64,000 nt of DNA. It comes from Pseudotamlana agarivorans (GTDB lineage Bacteria; Bacteroidota; Bacteroidia; Flavobacteriales; Flavobacteriaceae). Every line of letters starts with the position of its first letter. The first letter of the stretch is position 1. Positions 1 to 7,786 of this stretch are shown in pieces. The DNA lies in NCBI RefSeq assembly GCF_001642835.1, contig NZ_LXEI01000002.1:372001-436000 (forward strand), given 5' to 3'. Made by a program: the position numbers and the translations under genes. The notes beneath the pieces are model-generated. The model was not told the DNA's origin and did not search any database. It saw only the letters and a list, made by a program, of their open reading frames with translations.

Positions 1-1275
1 ATTAATATGGCTTTAAACATGGCTTTGATGAAAAAAGGGCCTGTTCATATTAATATTCCATTTGATGAGCCTCTTTATGATGTGGTTGAAAAGGAAAGTG
101 TAAAACCAAAAATCATTGAAGCAGTGGCCAAGCCTCACGAGATTGAAGACTATGTTTTACAAACTTGTTTGGAACAATGGGATGTGTCGCCTAAAAAAAT
201 GATTCTGGTGGGTGCGAATATGCCTAATCAGATTGAAATGAAATGGCTTGATGAATTAGCAGAAGATGATAGTATTATTGTGTTAACCGAGTCGACTTCT
301 AATATACATCATAGTGGATTTTTTCCTAGCATCGATCAATTAATTGACGGATTATCTACAGAAGAAAAAGAAGCGCTTCAACCAGATATTTTAGTGACCT
401 TTGGAGGATTAATTGTTTCTAAAAAAGTAAAACAGTTTTTAAGAAATTATCAACCAAAGCACCACTGGCATATCGATAGAAAAAGAGCCTACGATACCTT
501 TTTCTGTTTAGACAACCATATTGAAGCGACACCTAATACGTTTTTTGAATCCTTTTTACCTAAAATACTACATTACGTAAAAAGTCATTATAAAACCCAT
601 TGGCTAGATGTAAAAGCGAAGCGCCTTAAAAAGCATAAAGATTATATTAAAAACATTCCGTTTTCAGATTTAAAAGTTTTTAATAGGGTTTTAAAATCGA
701 TTCCAGACGATAGCATTTTACAAGTAGGGAATAGCTCCGCTATCAGATACACGCAGTTATTCAAAGTAAACAAAACTTTAGAAGTGTACTGCAACCGTGG
801 TACCAGTGGTATTGATGGTTGTACATCAACAGCTATTGGATGTGCTGTAGCTCGAGAAGATAAGCCTACAGTGTTATTAACGGGTGATTTAAGTTTCTTA
901 TACGACAGTAATGCCCTTTGGAATAATCATATTCCTAGTAATTTTAGAATTATTGTGGTGAATAATCAAGGTGGAGGTATTTTTAGAATTTTGCCAGGAC
1001 ATAAAGACACCGAGAACTTCGACACCTATTTTGAAACCAATCATAACCTAACAGCAGAGCACTTGTGTAAAATGTATGGCCTAGATTATCAATCGGTTGA
1101 TAACGAAGAAGCCTTAGCTTCATCCTTAACATCTTTTTATGCTGAAGCCAATCAGCCTAAATTGTTAGAGATTTTTACGCCTAAAAAAGTGAACGACGAA
1201 GTGCTTTTAAAATACTTTGAGCACTTAAAAGAAACGCCTAAGAAAAAAATAGATAGTGATGAGGTTGAAAAATAG
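1..1275 (+). CDS. menD: MenD, menaquinone biosynthesis (5' end outside window)
   Basis: This is the C-terminal part, about 424 residues, of 2-succinyl-5-enolpyruvyl-6-hydroxy-3-cyclohexene-1-carboxylate synthase. MenD is a thiamine-diphosphate enzyme that joins isochorismate and 2-oxoglutarate in menaquinone synthesis. The frame is open from base 1, so the gene enters from outside and the ATG at 7 is internal; the family is usually 550-580 residues. The piece starts near the PVHINIPFDEPLY segment that ends the first domain. It includes the ThDP/Mg-binding segment GDLSFLYDSNALWNN followed by VVNNQGGGIF, both typical of MenD. A strong terminator follows at 1334-1364. Menaquinone is the usual respiratory quinone of Flavobacteriia, which fits. 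The assignment rests on motif recognition and is fairly secure. Confidence 0.93.
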   Translation: MNMALNMALMKKGPVHINIPFDEPLYDVVEKESVKPKIIEAVAKPHEIEDYVLQTCLEQWDVSPKKMILVGANMPNQIEMKWLDELAEDDSIIVLTESTSNIHHSGFFPSIDQLIDGLSTEEKEALQPDILVTFGGLIVSKKVKQFLRNYQPKHHWHIDRKRAYDTFFCLDNHIEATPNTFFESFLPKILHYVKSHYKTHWLDVKAKRLKKHKDYIKNIPFSDLKVFNRVLKSIPDDSILQVGNSSAIRYTQLFKVNKTLEVYCNRGTSGIDGCTSTAIGCAVAREDKPTVLLTGDLSFLYDSNALWNNHIPSNFRIIVVNNQGGGIFRILPGHKDTENFDTYFETNHNLTAEHLCKMYGLDYQSVDNEEALASSLTSFYAEANQPKLLEIFTPKKVNDEVLLKYFEHLKETPKKKIDSDEVEK

Positions 1276-1333
1276 TCTGTTAAGTCTATAGAACAGGGTG
1301 TTAATTCACTTTTTATATAATAAAGTTTAAATT

Positions 1334-1364
1334 AAAACGCATAGGATATTTACTATGCGTTTTT
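1334..1364 (+). terminator. Rho-independent terminator after menD
   Basis: An 11-bp stem AAAACGCATAG / CTATGCGTTTT with an 8-nt loop is followed by further T residues. It lies 60 bases after the menD stop. Confidence 0.8.
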
Positions 1365-1398
1365 GTTTTTTCATAAACATAACTTTCGCTAATATCAT

Positions 1399-1406
1399 TA
1401 CCTTTG
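1399..1406 (+). promoter_or_regulatory. Bacteroidota -7 element TACCTTTG
   Basis: TACCTTTG matches the TAnnTTTG -7 consensus of Bacteroidota and sits only 4 bases before the ATG at 1411. If it is used, the transcript of the S1-domain gene would be leaderless or nearly so. No clear -33 TTG partner is visible at the usual spacing. Confidence 0.5.
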
Positions 1407-1410
1407 CAGC

Positions 1411-2241
1411 ATGATAACACTCGGACAAGTAAATACTTTAGAAATAATACGTGAAACAGATCACGGTATTTATTTAATGGATAACGAAGACAACGAAGTC
1501 TTACTCCCTAATCGCTACGTACCAACAAGCTTTAAAATTTGGGATAAAATAGATGTTTTTGTCTATTTAGACAATGAAGAGCGTCCCGTAGCTACAACCG
1601 ATATGCCATATATTAAACGTGATGAATTTGCTTTGTTGCGTTGTAATCAAGTCACCGATTATGGGGCTTTTTTAGATTGGGGCTTGGTTAAGGAGTTGTT
1701 TTGTCCGTTTAAAGAACAGGCTTTCAAAATGAAACCTGGAGGTTGGTATTTGGTACACTGTTATTTAGATGAAAAAACAGATAGGTTGGTCGCTTCTAGT
1801 AAAACCAATCGTTTTTTAGATAATACAAACCTAACGGTTCAGCAGTTTGATGAGGTCGATATTATCATGTCTCATCCATCAGATATTGGCATGAATGTTA
1901 TTGTTAATAAAATCCATTCGGGTTTAATTTATAAAGATCAAATCTTTAAAGACATTAGTGTAGGTGACAAGCTTAAAGGCATTGTTAAGAAAATACGCCC
2001 AGGTAATAAGTTAGATATTTCTTTAGGGCAAATAGGATACCGTAATATCGAGCCTAATGCCGAACGTATTTTACATGAATTGCAAGATAATTCGGGGTAT
2101 ATGAATCTTACTGATAAATCGAGCCCTGAAGCCATCAAGGAGCAACTTCAAATGAGTAAAAAGAACTTTAAGAAAGCCATTGGAGCGCTTTATAAAGAAC
2201 GCCAGATTGAAATTAAATCAGACGGTATTTATTTGGTTTAA
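1411..2241 (+). CDS. CvfB-like S1 RNA-binding protein
   Basis: This 276-residue cytoplasmic protein resembles the CvfB/YitL family, which has tandem S1-type OB folds and a C-terminal winged helix and binds RNA. The segment around residues 65-130 (ALLRCNQVTDYGAFLDWGL) is a typical S1 strand pattern. A second S1-like repeat covers about 150-205, ending in GNKLDISLGQIG. The last 55 residues, with AIKEQLQMSKKNFKKAIGAL, look like the winged helix. The length matches the family. It stands alone behind its own promoter-like element. The gene that follows is convergent, with only 1 base between the two stop codons. The precise role in RNA metabolism cannot be read from the sequence. Confidence 0.8.
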   Translation: MITLGQVNTLEIIRETDHGIYLMDNEDNEVLLPNRYVPTSFKIWDKIDVFVYLDNEERPVATTDMPYIKRDEFALLRCNQVTDYGAFLDWGLVKELFCPFKEQAFKMKPGGWYLVHCYLDEKTDRLVASSKTNRFLDNTNLTVQQFDEVDIIMSHPSDIGMNVIVNKIHSGLIYKDQIFKDISVGDKLKGIVKKIRPGNKLDISLGQIGYRNIEPNAERILHELQDNSGYMNLTDKSSPEAIKEQLQMSKKNFKKAIGALYKERQIEIKSDGIYLV

Positions 2242-2242
2242 A

Positions 2243-2647
2243 TTATTTCTTTAAAGTGTTTTCTACCCAAGACACCGCTTCTGTTAATGATAAAAAGTTA
2301 CGTTTGTTAAATTTAAAGAAGTGACTTTCTACTTCAAATGATTTTTGAGTAAAAACGTTATAGCTTACCGTTGCATATGCCTTTGCATTAGGGAATGCCT
2401 TGTTAAAAAGGTAAGCTTCTGTAATCACTACAGAGTAGGAGTTAATGCGATTGCTTATAAATCCGAAATCATTTTCTCCAAAGTACTTTTTAATAAGGTT
2501 TTGGCATTGTTCAAAACTTAAATAATCGATTTCTACGCCTTCATAAAACTCGGCGATTACATAGTTTTTAAAAAAATACAGATCACCTAAATTGGTTTTT
2601 TCAATTTTAATATGATGTGTTATTAAGGGAGATTTTGCTACTAACAT
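2243..2647 (-). CDS. Conserved-looking small hypothetical protein
   Basis: This 134-residue protein is predicted soluble, with no signal peptide or membrane segment. It alternates hydrophobic strands and helices (for example NYVIAEFYEGVEIDYLSFEQCQNLIKKYF), giving a mixed alpha/beta look that distantly recalls STAS-like folds. I do not recognise a defined family and assign no function. It converges on the S1-domain gene with a single base between stops. Its upstream neighbour mnmE is divergent, leaving a shared 247-bp region that holds a perfect dyad. Codon use looks like that of its neighbours. It is likely a real gene because the reading frame is compact and fills the space between two well-defined genes. 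Confidence 0.6.
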   Translation of the reverse strand: MLVAKSPLITHHIKIEKTNLGDLYFFKNYVIAEFYEGVEIDYLSFEQCQNLIKKYFGENDFGFISNRINSYSVVITEAYLFNKAFPNAKAYATVSYNVFTQKSFEVESHFFKFNKRNFLSLTEAVSWVENTLKK

Positions 2648-2809
2648 GATGCTATTTTTTAGGGCGATACAAATATACGCTTGCCAATTTGTAATTTAAA
2701 ATATTATCAAATTATTAATTTGCAAGAAGTTATTAGGGGAGTATTAAGATAATAAATAATTTTTGCACTAAAAAATTATTGAATTAACAAGTTGGTTGAT
2801 TGTGTTTTA

Positions 2810-2840
2810 AAATCGCTTTAAAAGCGATTTATCGTTCGAT
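2810..2840. promoter_or_regulatory. Perfect dyad upstream of mnmE
   Basis: Ten-base arms AAATCGCTTT and AAAGCGATTT flank a single A at 2820, followed directly by a second small dyad ATCG-TT-CGAT at 2831-2840. The site lies about 55 bases before the mnmE -7 element and 160 bases before the divergent hypothetical gene. The loop is too short for a normal terminator hairpin, so an operator for a dimeric protein is more likely. Confidence 0.4.
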
Positions 2841-2882
2841 AAAGAATCGAAAGTCTTACTACGATGCTTCGTTAATTATATT

Positions 2883-2890
2883 TATTTTTG
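2883..2890 (+). promoter_or_regulatory. -7 element TATTTTTG of mnmE
   Basis: It matches TAnnTTTG and ends 4 bases before the mnmE ATG, which again implies a leaderless or very short leader transcript. Confidence 0.45.
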
Positions 2891-2894
2891 TGTC

Positions 2895-4298
2895 ATGATT
2901 AATCAAGATACCATAGTCGCTTTAGCAACACCTTCTGGAGCAGGTGCTATAGCTGTAATTCGCTTATCTGGAAAAGATGCCATCACTTTAGCAGAGGCTC
3001 AATTTAAATCGGTTTCAGGTAAACAGTTGGCAAAACAGCCCACGCATACCATTCATTTAGGACATATTATTGAAGGTTCAAGAACCATAGATGAGGTTTT
3101 GGTTTCGGTTTTTAAAAACCCGAATTCTTATACCGGCGAAAATGTGGTTGAAATATCATGCCACGGATCAAGTTATATTCAACAGGAGATTATTCAGTTA
3201 TTTTTGCGACATGGTTGCCGAATGGCTACTGCAGGGGAATTTACCTTACGTGCTTTTTTAAATGGTAAATTAGATTTAAGTCAGGCAGAGGCTGTGGCCG
3301 ATTTAATTTCTTCCGATAATGAGGCCAGTCATCAAATAGCCATGCAGCAAATGCGAGGTGGGTTTTCTTCGGAAATTGCTAAACTCCGGGAAGAACTTCT
3401 AAATTTTGCTTCTTTAATTGAGTTAGAATTAGATTTTGCTGAAGAGGACGTCGAGTTTGCCGATAGAACACAGTTTAAAGAACTCATTTCAAGAATCACC
3501 TTCGTTTTAAAACGTTTAATAGACTCGTTTGCTGTTGGTAACGTGATAAAAAATGGTATTCCAGTAGCCATTGTTGGCGAGCCAAATGTGGGTAAATCAA
3601 CCTTATTGAATGCGCTTTTAAATGAAGATCGTGCCATTGTAAGTGATATTGCAGGAACGACTAGAGATACCATTGAAGATGAATTGGTGATTGAAGGTAT
3701 CGGATTTCGTTTTATAGACACGGCCGGAATTCGAGAAACCAAAGATGTGGTTGAAGGCATCGGAATTAAAAAGACCTTTGAGAAAATAGAACAATCTCAA
3801 GTGGTTTTGTATTTGTTTGATGCGACGCAGTTTGTTGAAAATGCAGCACAGTTTCAAGTGGAAATTGAAAAAATAAAAAACAAATACCCTTTAAAACCAC
3901 TATTAATTGTACCTAATAAAATTGATAAGCTATCTGAAGCTGAAGTAGAACAATTAGAAGCGTTTTTAAGTGGTATAGAAAATTCTAAATACATTTTATT
4001 ATCCGCTAAGGAAAATAGGGGTGTGGAGGATTTAAAAAATCAACTGATAGGTTTTGTAAACACAGGCGCTTTACGAAACAATGAAACCATTGTTACCAAT
4101 ACGCGCCATTACGATTCCCTAATAAAAGCTTTTGAAGAAATCCAAAAAGTCCAAGAAGGCATCGACACCAATTTATCTAGCGATTTAATGGCTATCGATA
4201 TCCGTCAGGCTCTCTATCATTTTGGTGAGATTACAGGGCAAGTGACTAACGATGAGTTGCTTGGGAATATTTTTGCTAATTTCTGTATCGGCAAATAA
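2895..4298 (+). CDS. mnmE: MnmE, tRNA modification GTPase
   Basis: MnmE works with MnmG to build the 5-carboxymethylaminomethyl group on wobble U34 of certain tRNAs. At 467 residues the protein is full length. The N-terminal formyl-THF-binding region starts DTIVALATPSGAGAIAVIRLSG. The GTPase domain has G1 GEPNVGKST (about residue 228), the switch AGTTRDT and G3 DTAG (about 275). The helical C-terminus ends in the catalytic-site motif FCIGK. The last codons of the gene are the attachment site of the integrated element, and integration has left the coding sequence intact. A terminator just inside the element (4329-4354) now ends its transcript. Confidence 0.97.
   Translation: MINQDTIVALATPSGAGAIAVIRLSGKDAITLAEAQFKSVSGKQLAKQPTHTIHLGHIIEGSRTIDEVLVSVFKNPNSYTGENVVEISCHGSSYIQQEIIQLFLRHGCRMATAGEFTLRAFLNGKLDLSQAEAVADLISSDNEASHQIAMQQMRGGFSSEIAKLREELLNFASLIELELDFAEEDVEFADRTQFKELISRITFVLKRLIDSFAVGNVIKNGIPVAIVGEPNVGKSTLLNALLNEDRAIVSDIAGTTRDTIEDELVIEGIGFRFIDTAGIRETKDVVEGIGIKKTFEKIEQSQVVLYLFDATQFVENAAQFQVEIEKIKNKYPLKPLLIVPNKIDKLSEAEVEQLEAFLSGIENSKYILLSAKENRGVEDLKNQLIGFVNTGALRNNETIVTNTRHYDSLIKAFEEIQKVQEGIDTNLSSDLMAIDIRQALYHFGEITGQVTNDELLGNIFANFCIGK
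4281..4298 (+). repeat. attL core in the mnmE 3' end
   Basis: TTCTGTATCGGCAAATAA encodes the last residues and stop of MnmE. It recurs with two changes at 27871-27888. From memory, SGI1 of Salmonella uses an 18-bp site at exactly this position of the same gene with sequence TTCTGTATTGGTAAGTAA. Confidence 0.85.
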
Positions 4299-4328
4299 TC
4301 ACACAAAACATCACAAAGAAAAACAAAT

Positions 4329-4354
4329 AAAACCCTTATAAAATAAGGGTTTTT
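4329..4354 (+). terminator. Terminator supplied by the element after mnmE
   Basis: Stem AAAACCCTTAT / ATAAGGGTTTT with a 3-base loop and a T run. It lies 30 bases inside the element, so it ends mnmE transcription and shields the element's left end. Confidence 0.75.
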
Positions 4355-4394
4355 TGCTTTTTATACTTTTTATTGTTTTCTTAAAATCATGCTT

Positions 4395-4428
4395 TTTTTG
4401 TCTTTTTTTGTACCTATTTTGTACCTCG
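4395..4428 (+). repeat. Phased TTTTGTACCT repeats, candidate recombinase sites
   Basis: Three related copies of TTTTGT(A)CCT lie with their G residues at 4400, 4410 and 4421, about one helical turn apart, the last extending into CTCGTTTTCTA. Similar motifs occur at 22398-22425 and near the right end at 27824-27840. The placement suggests arm-type binding sites for the integrase or an accessory factor. Confidence 0.45.
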
Positions 4429-4482
4429 TTTTCTATTTTTTAATATGTTTGTTAAAAATGTGACGTATATTGAGTTTTTTGA

Positions 4483-4532
4483 ACCATATAGACCCATGTA
4501 GAACCACGTAGATCCTTATAGAACCTGATAAT
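4483..4532 (+). repeat. 10-bp iterons before the HTH gene
   Basis: Four consecutive 10-base units, accatataga, cccatgtaga, accacgtaga and tccttataga, are followed by a decayed fifth, acctgataat. They end 30 bases before the zinc-ribbon/HTH gene. A 10-bp period puts all copies on one face of the helix, as in excisionase or iteron-type sites. Confidence 0.55.
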
Positions 4533-4562
4533 ATTGATAAAATAGGGGTGAGAACTTGACGT

Positions 4563-5156
4563 ATGTTAGTAAATAAAAAATGCACATATTGCGGAAAAAA
4601 ATTTCAGGCAAGAACTACAAAAACCAAATACTGTAGTCATACCTGCAATCAAAAACATTATAAGCATAGGGCTAAGAATGAACGTATTAAAGCATTAAAA
4701 ACAAATGGTGTTTTAAAAGAAGAGGTGGTGCCATTTAAAGACCAACTCGAGATAATAAAGATTAAAGACTACTTAAGTGTTGAGGATTGTGCTACATTGT
4801 TAAATGTTAGTAGATCTACAATTAAACGGTTAATTAGCCAAGGAGAACTGGCAAGTTTTAATGTTTTTAGTCGCGTTTTAATTTCAAGGAAGGATCTGAA
4901 TCTGTTTTGTGAGAGTGAGTTGAAAAAGCCTGTATATAGAGAGAAAGTAGTTAAGGTGAAAAGTAATAAGGAAAAGTTTTTTAATGTTAATAATTACTAT
5001 TACATGGGTGAGGTTACGGAATATTACAACGTATCATTAAAATCGATTGAGAGACATATAAAATCAAATAATATAAATAAAATAAAAAAAGGAAGGTTTA
5101 GCTACGTTCTAAAATCTGATATAAAAAAGCTGTTTGGAGCACCTAATAAAACATAA
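4563..5156 (+). CDS. Zinc-ribbon protein with two HTH domains (excisionase-like)
   Basis: This 197-residue DNA-binding protein starts with a four-cysteine ribbon (CTYCGKKF ... YCSHTC, about residues 8-31). A MerR/Xis-type HTH follows at about 65-115 (SVEDCATLLNVSRSTIKRLI then the wing residues VLISRKDL). A second, weaker one covers about 140-190 (YMGEVTEYYNVSLKSIERHI). Single HTH proteins of this type act as excisionases or directionality factors next to tyrosine recombinases. The gene ends 3 bases before the integrase start, so the two are surely cotranscribed. It lies next to the 10-bp iterons, its plausible target. The ribbon resembles that of the protein at 9262-9696, which suggests a shared domain within the element. 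The excisionase role is inferred. Confidence 0.75.
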   Translation: MLVNKKCTYCGKKFQARTTKTKYCSHTCNQKHYKHRAKNERIKALKTNGVLKEEVVPFKDQLEIIKIKDYLSVEDCATLLNVSRSTIKRLISQGELASFNVFSRVLISRKDLNLFCESELKKPVYREKVVKVKSNKEKFFNVNNYYYMGEVTEYYNVSLKSIERHIKSNNINKIKKGRFSYVLKSDIKKLFGAPNKT

Positions 5157-5159
5157 CCT

Positions 5160-6299
5160 ATGGCAAATGTTACTTTAAGGCACAAGAAAATTGCGAATGA
5201 TAAATTAAGTCTGTATTTAGATTTTTATCCACCTATAATTAATTCAAAAACGGGAAAGGAAACTAGACGTGAGTTTCTAAAATTACAGATTTATGAATTT
5301 CCGAAGTCAGATTTGGAAAAGCAACACAATAAGGAAACCATAGAATTTGCAGAACTTATTCGATCTAAGCGATTAATTCAAGTTAGAGATAAAGAATATG
5401 GGTTTAAAGACAATATGTTGTTTGATGTGAATTTTGTTGCTTTTTACGATACTGTTGTTGAAGAGTATTTAAATAAAGGAAGTTATAATAATTACTTATC
5501 ATGGAAAGCATCTTTAAACTATTTTAAGGCTTTTGCGGGTAGTAAAATTCAATCTCATAATCTGTCTGTTTTGCACCTAAAAAAATACCGACAGTTTTTA
5601 TTAAGCACTAAAAATTTAAGAACTAATAAAGGAAAGTTATCACGTAATACGGCTTCATCTTATTATAAGAAGTTTATTTATGTACTAAAGCAGGGGTATA
5701 AGCAAAACATTATAACATCTGATTTGTCCTTGCATGCTGAATATATTAAAGAAGAGGAGACGCATCGAGAATATTTAACAGAGGATGAGTTATCAGTACT
5801 TTGGAATACCGATGTTAAAATTGAAAAAGTTAAACATATGGCTGTTTTTTCGGCATTAACAGGTTTGCGTTTTGTTGATATTCAAAATCTAACTTGGGAA
5901 AATTTATATTCGGATAAACATCAAGGCGAATATGTGAAGCTGCAAGAGAAAAAAACTGGTAATATTCACAACCATCCCATTTCAAAAACGGCTTATAATA
6001 TCTTAAAGAAACAAGATACTGAATCTGGTTTTATTTTTGGAGATATTAAATATTATCAAATTGTGAGACCACTAAATGATTGGATTAAAAAGTCTGGTAT
6101 TATTAAAAAAATATCATTTCATAATTTTAGACATAGTTATGCAACACTCCAACTAGCCAATGGTACAGATATTTATACGGTATCAAAATTATTAGGTCAT
6201 AAAAATGTTTCAACCACACAGATTTATACTAAAGTTATGGATAGAAATAAAATTGAAGCTGCAAATCGAATAAACTTGGATTTAGATGGATTATCATAA
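5160..6299 (+). CDS. Tyrosine recombinase (integrase)
   Basis: This 379-residue site-specific recombinase is presumed to insert the element at mnmE. The N-terminal 100 residues form a Bacteroidota-type arm-binding region. A SAM-like core-binding domain covers about 100-195, and the catalytic domain follows. Catalytic residues visible are Arg237 (ALTGLRFVD), a lysine in the EKKTGN hairpin, His321 and Arg324 (HNFRHSYAT), His347 (LLGHKN) and the nucleophile Tyr356 (QIYTKV). All are intact, so the enzyme should be active. It follows the HTH gene by 3 bases and overlaps the next gene by 14. The SGI1-type target is known for other recombinases of this superfamily; the use of mnmE here is shown by the flanking repeats. 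Confidence 0.95.
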   Translation: MANVTLRHKKIANDKLSLYLDFYPPIINSKTGKETRREFLKLQIYEFPKSDLEKQHNKETIEFAELIRSKRLIQVRDKEYGFKDNMLFDVNFVAFYDTVVEEYLNKGSYNNYLSWKASLNYFKAFAGSKIQSHNLSVLHLKKYRQFLLSTKNLRTNKGKLSRNTASSYYKKFIYVLKQGYKQNIITSDLSLHAEYIKEEETHREYLTEDELSVLWNTDVKIEKVKHMAVFSALTGLRFVDIQNLTWENLYSDKHQGEYVKLQEKKTGNIHNHPISKTAYNILKKQDTESGFIFGDIKYYQIVRPLNDWIKKSGIIKKISFHNFRHSYATLQLANGTDIYTVSKLLGHKNVSTTQIYTKVMDRNKIEAANRINLDLDGLS

Positions 6300-7239
6300 A
6301 TTATATAGTCACTTTTATGATAAAACGTTCATAATAACGAAGCGTGTAATTATTTCAAAGTTTAAGAAAGCTAAAGTTAAGAACAGGCCTTATGAAAAGT
6401 TTAGGAATGATATGCTTATGGATTTACGTGGGTATATAGCCGAAAAATTTGAAAACGTTTTAAAAGGTAAAGCGGCAGAATCTTATATTATTTTTAAAAA
6501 CAGACATGAGTATGTTGAAGGTGACTCCCAAGCAGTTTTAAAACAAATTTTAGAAGAAGAAGTGTTAAATGCATTTGTGTATTCACAAGGGTATACTTAT
6601 AATGGTTTTGTTGCAGACTTAGCGATCGAAACTTGTTTAAATGATATAATTAGCCATTATGTAAGTCATTCTGGGTACTATGAGCTAGTATATGAACAAG
6701 AGAGATATAATTATATCTTTCTAGAAGACTTTAAAGGGATTTCATATGAGAGTTCGAGTGAATTTAGGGAGATGCAAGAGTTTAAATATCCAAGTCTCAA
6801 AGAAGAACGTGAAAAGGCTAACCTTGGAAATAATGTTGTAGATTTTAATATAGAAGTCGAAAAAGGTTTGGGGAAGAAAAAGAAGTGTTCTTCAGACGAA
6901 AATAAAATGTTAGCAATTATAAATATTTTCAACGATAATGAACGTGCCTTATTGTTGTCTGTCTTTAACGATCAATTGATAAAAAATAAACTTTCGAAAA
7001 CACCTTTGACGGAGTTAGTTAAGTTATTTAAAATTATTGGTCATTATGAGGATCTATCTATTTTCACAGAAATATCAAAGAATAGTACTTTTTATGTTAA
7101 ATCTAATAAGGGTTTAGGTTATTATAAATCATCGAGTCGTAAATTGGAATTAATTGATTCTACAATAGCTAAATTGAATAAAAATAATATAAGTTTCATG
7201 ATAGATCTTTTGAAATCAAAGAGGCTAGACTTACTCTAA
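6286..7239 (+). CDS. Hypothetical protein coupled to the integrase
   Basis: This 317-residue protein is predicted cytoplasmic, rich in Lys, Glu and Asn, and has no signal peptide or membrane segment. Its ATG lies inside the integrase end (14-base overlap), so translation is probably coupled. The N-terminal half is helical, with a run of aromatic and acidic residues (YNYIFLEDFKGISYESS). A basic stretch GLGKKKKCSSDENK marks about residue 200, followed by a helical C-terminal domain. I recognise no family. Its position in the integrase operon suggests a role in excision, regulation or maintenance, but nothing in the sequence proves it. A clear terminator ends the operon at 7257-7299. Confidence 0.7.
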   Translation: MDYHKLYSHFYDKTFIITKRVIISKFKKAKVKNRPYEKFRNDMLMDLRGYIAEKFENVLKGKAAESYIIFKNRHEYVEGDSQAVLKQILEEEVLNAFVYSQGYTYNGFVADLAIETCLNDIISHYVSHSGYYELVYEQERYNYIFLEDFKGISYESSSEFREMQEFKYPSLKEEREKANLGNNVVDFNIEVEKGLGKKKKCSSDENKMLAIINIFNDNERALLLSVFNDQLIKNKLSKTPLTELVKLFKIIGHYEDLSIFTEISKNSTFYVKSNKGLGYYKSSSRKLELIDSTIAKLNKNNISFMIDLLKSKRLDLL

Positions 7240-7256
7240 AACTAATAAAATCTGTA

Positions 7257-7299
7257 GCAAAAAAAAGAATCTGATCAAACATTAGGTTCTTTTTTTTGC
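7257..7299 (+). terminator. Terminator ending the integrase operon
   Basis: A 16-bp stem pairs GCAAAAAAAAGAATCT with AGGTTCTTTTTTTTGC (one G-U pair) around an 11-base loop. The A-rich and T-rich arms allow it to work in both directions. Confidence 0.8.
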
Positions 7300-7397
7300 T
7301 TTTTAGTGTGTTTTGTTTTATTTATTTTCCTTATTTAAAGTTACTTATTGATTTCGGCATACTTTCGGTCGGTTTCTGGCACGGCCTTCAATACTTC

Positions 7398-7452
7398 TTT
7401 CTTCATTTTAAGTTTGCTACATAATTTTTAAAAAAAACAAAAAATGAAGAAA
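7398..7452 (+). promoter_or_regulatory. Inverted repeat that buries the start codon of the HTH gene
   Basis: TTTCTTCATTTT at 7398-7409 is perfectly complementary to AAAATGAAGAAA at 7441-7452, and the second arm contains the ATG at 7444. If the transcript starts upstream of 7398, the mRNA could fold and hide the start codon. No promoter could be fixed, so this is a suggestion. Confidence 0.4.
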
Positions 7453-7776
7453 CAATTTTTTATGCTCTCAGAGGACGAAATTGAAAACCTGGTAGAGCGT
7501 ATTTCAAGTAAATTGAGAGATCAATATGATTCTCAAAACAGTTTTCAAGAAGATGTGTTATTAACGATAGATGAAGCGGCGAAGCTGATAAAACTATCTA
7601 AAGCAACTATTTATGGTTTGGTCCATAAAAAGGAAATCCCTTACAGTAAGAAGGGGAAACGTTTGTATTTTCAAAAATCACAGCTGTTTGATTGGATAAA
7701 ATCGGGTGAAAAAGAGACAAAAGTATCTATGAGAAGCAAAGTAGATGCCTACCTGTACCAAAATAGATTGACTTAA
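7444..7776 (+). CDS. MerR/Xis-type HTH protein
   Basis: This 110-residue protein has an N-terminal helix (about residues 8-30, LSEDEIENLVERISSKLRDQ) and one excisionase-family HTH. The HTH has recognition segment IDEAAKLIKLSKATIYGLVHKKEIPY and wing GKRLYFQKSQLFDWI (about 42-95). Such proteins are common at the start of replication or mobilisation modules in Bacteroidota elements, where they regulate or act as excisionases. It begins a new transcription unit after the terminator at 7299 and is followed after 10 bases by the replication-protein gene. Its translation may be controlled by the inverted repeat at its start. Confidence 0.8.
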   Translation: MKKQFFMLSEDEIENLVERISSKLRDQYDSQNSFQEDVLLTIDEAAKLIKLSKATIYGLVHKKEIPYSKKGKRLYFQKSQLFDWIKSGEKETKVSMRSKVDAYLYQNRLT

Positions 7777-7786
7777 AAGCAAGCTT

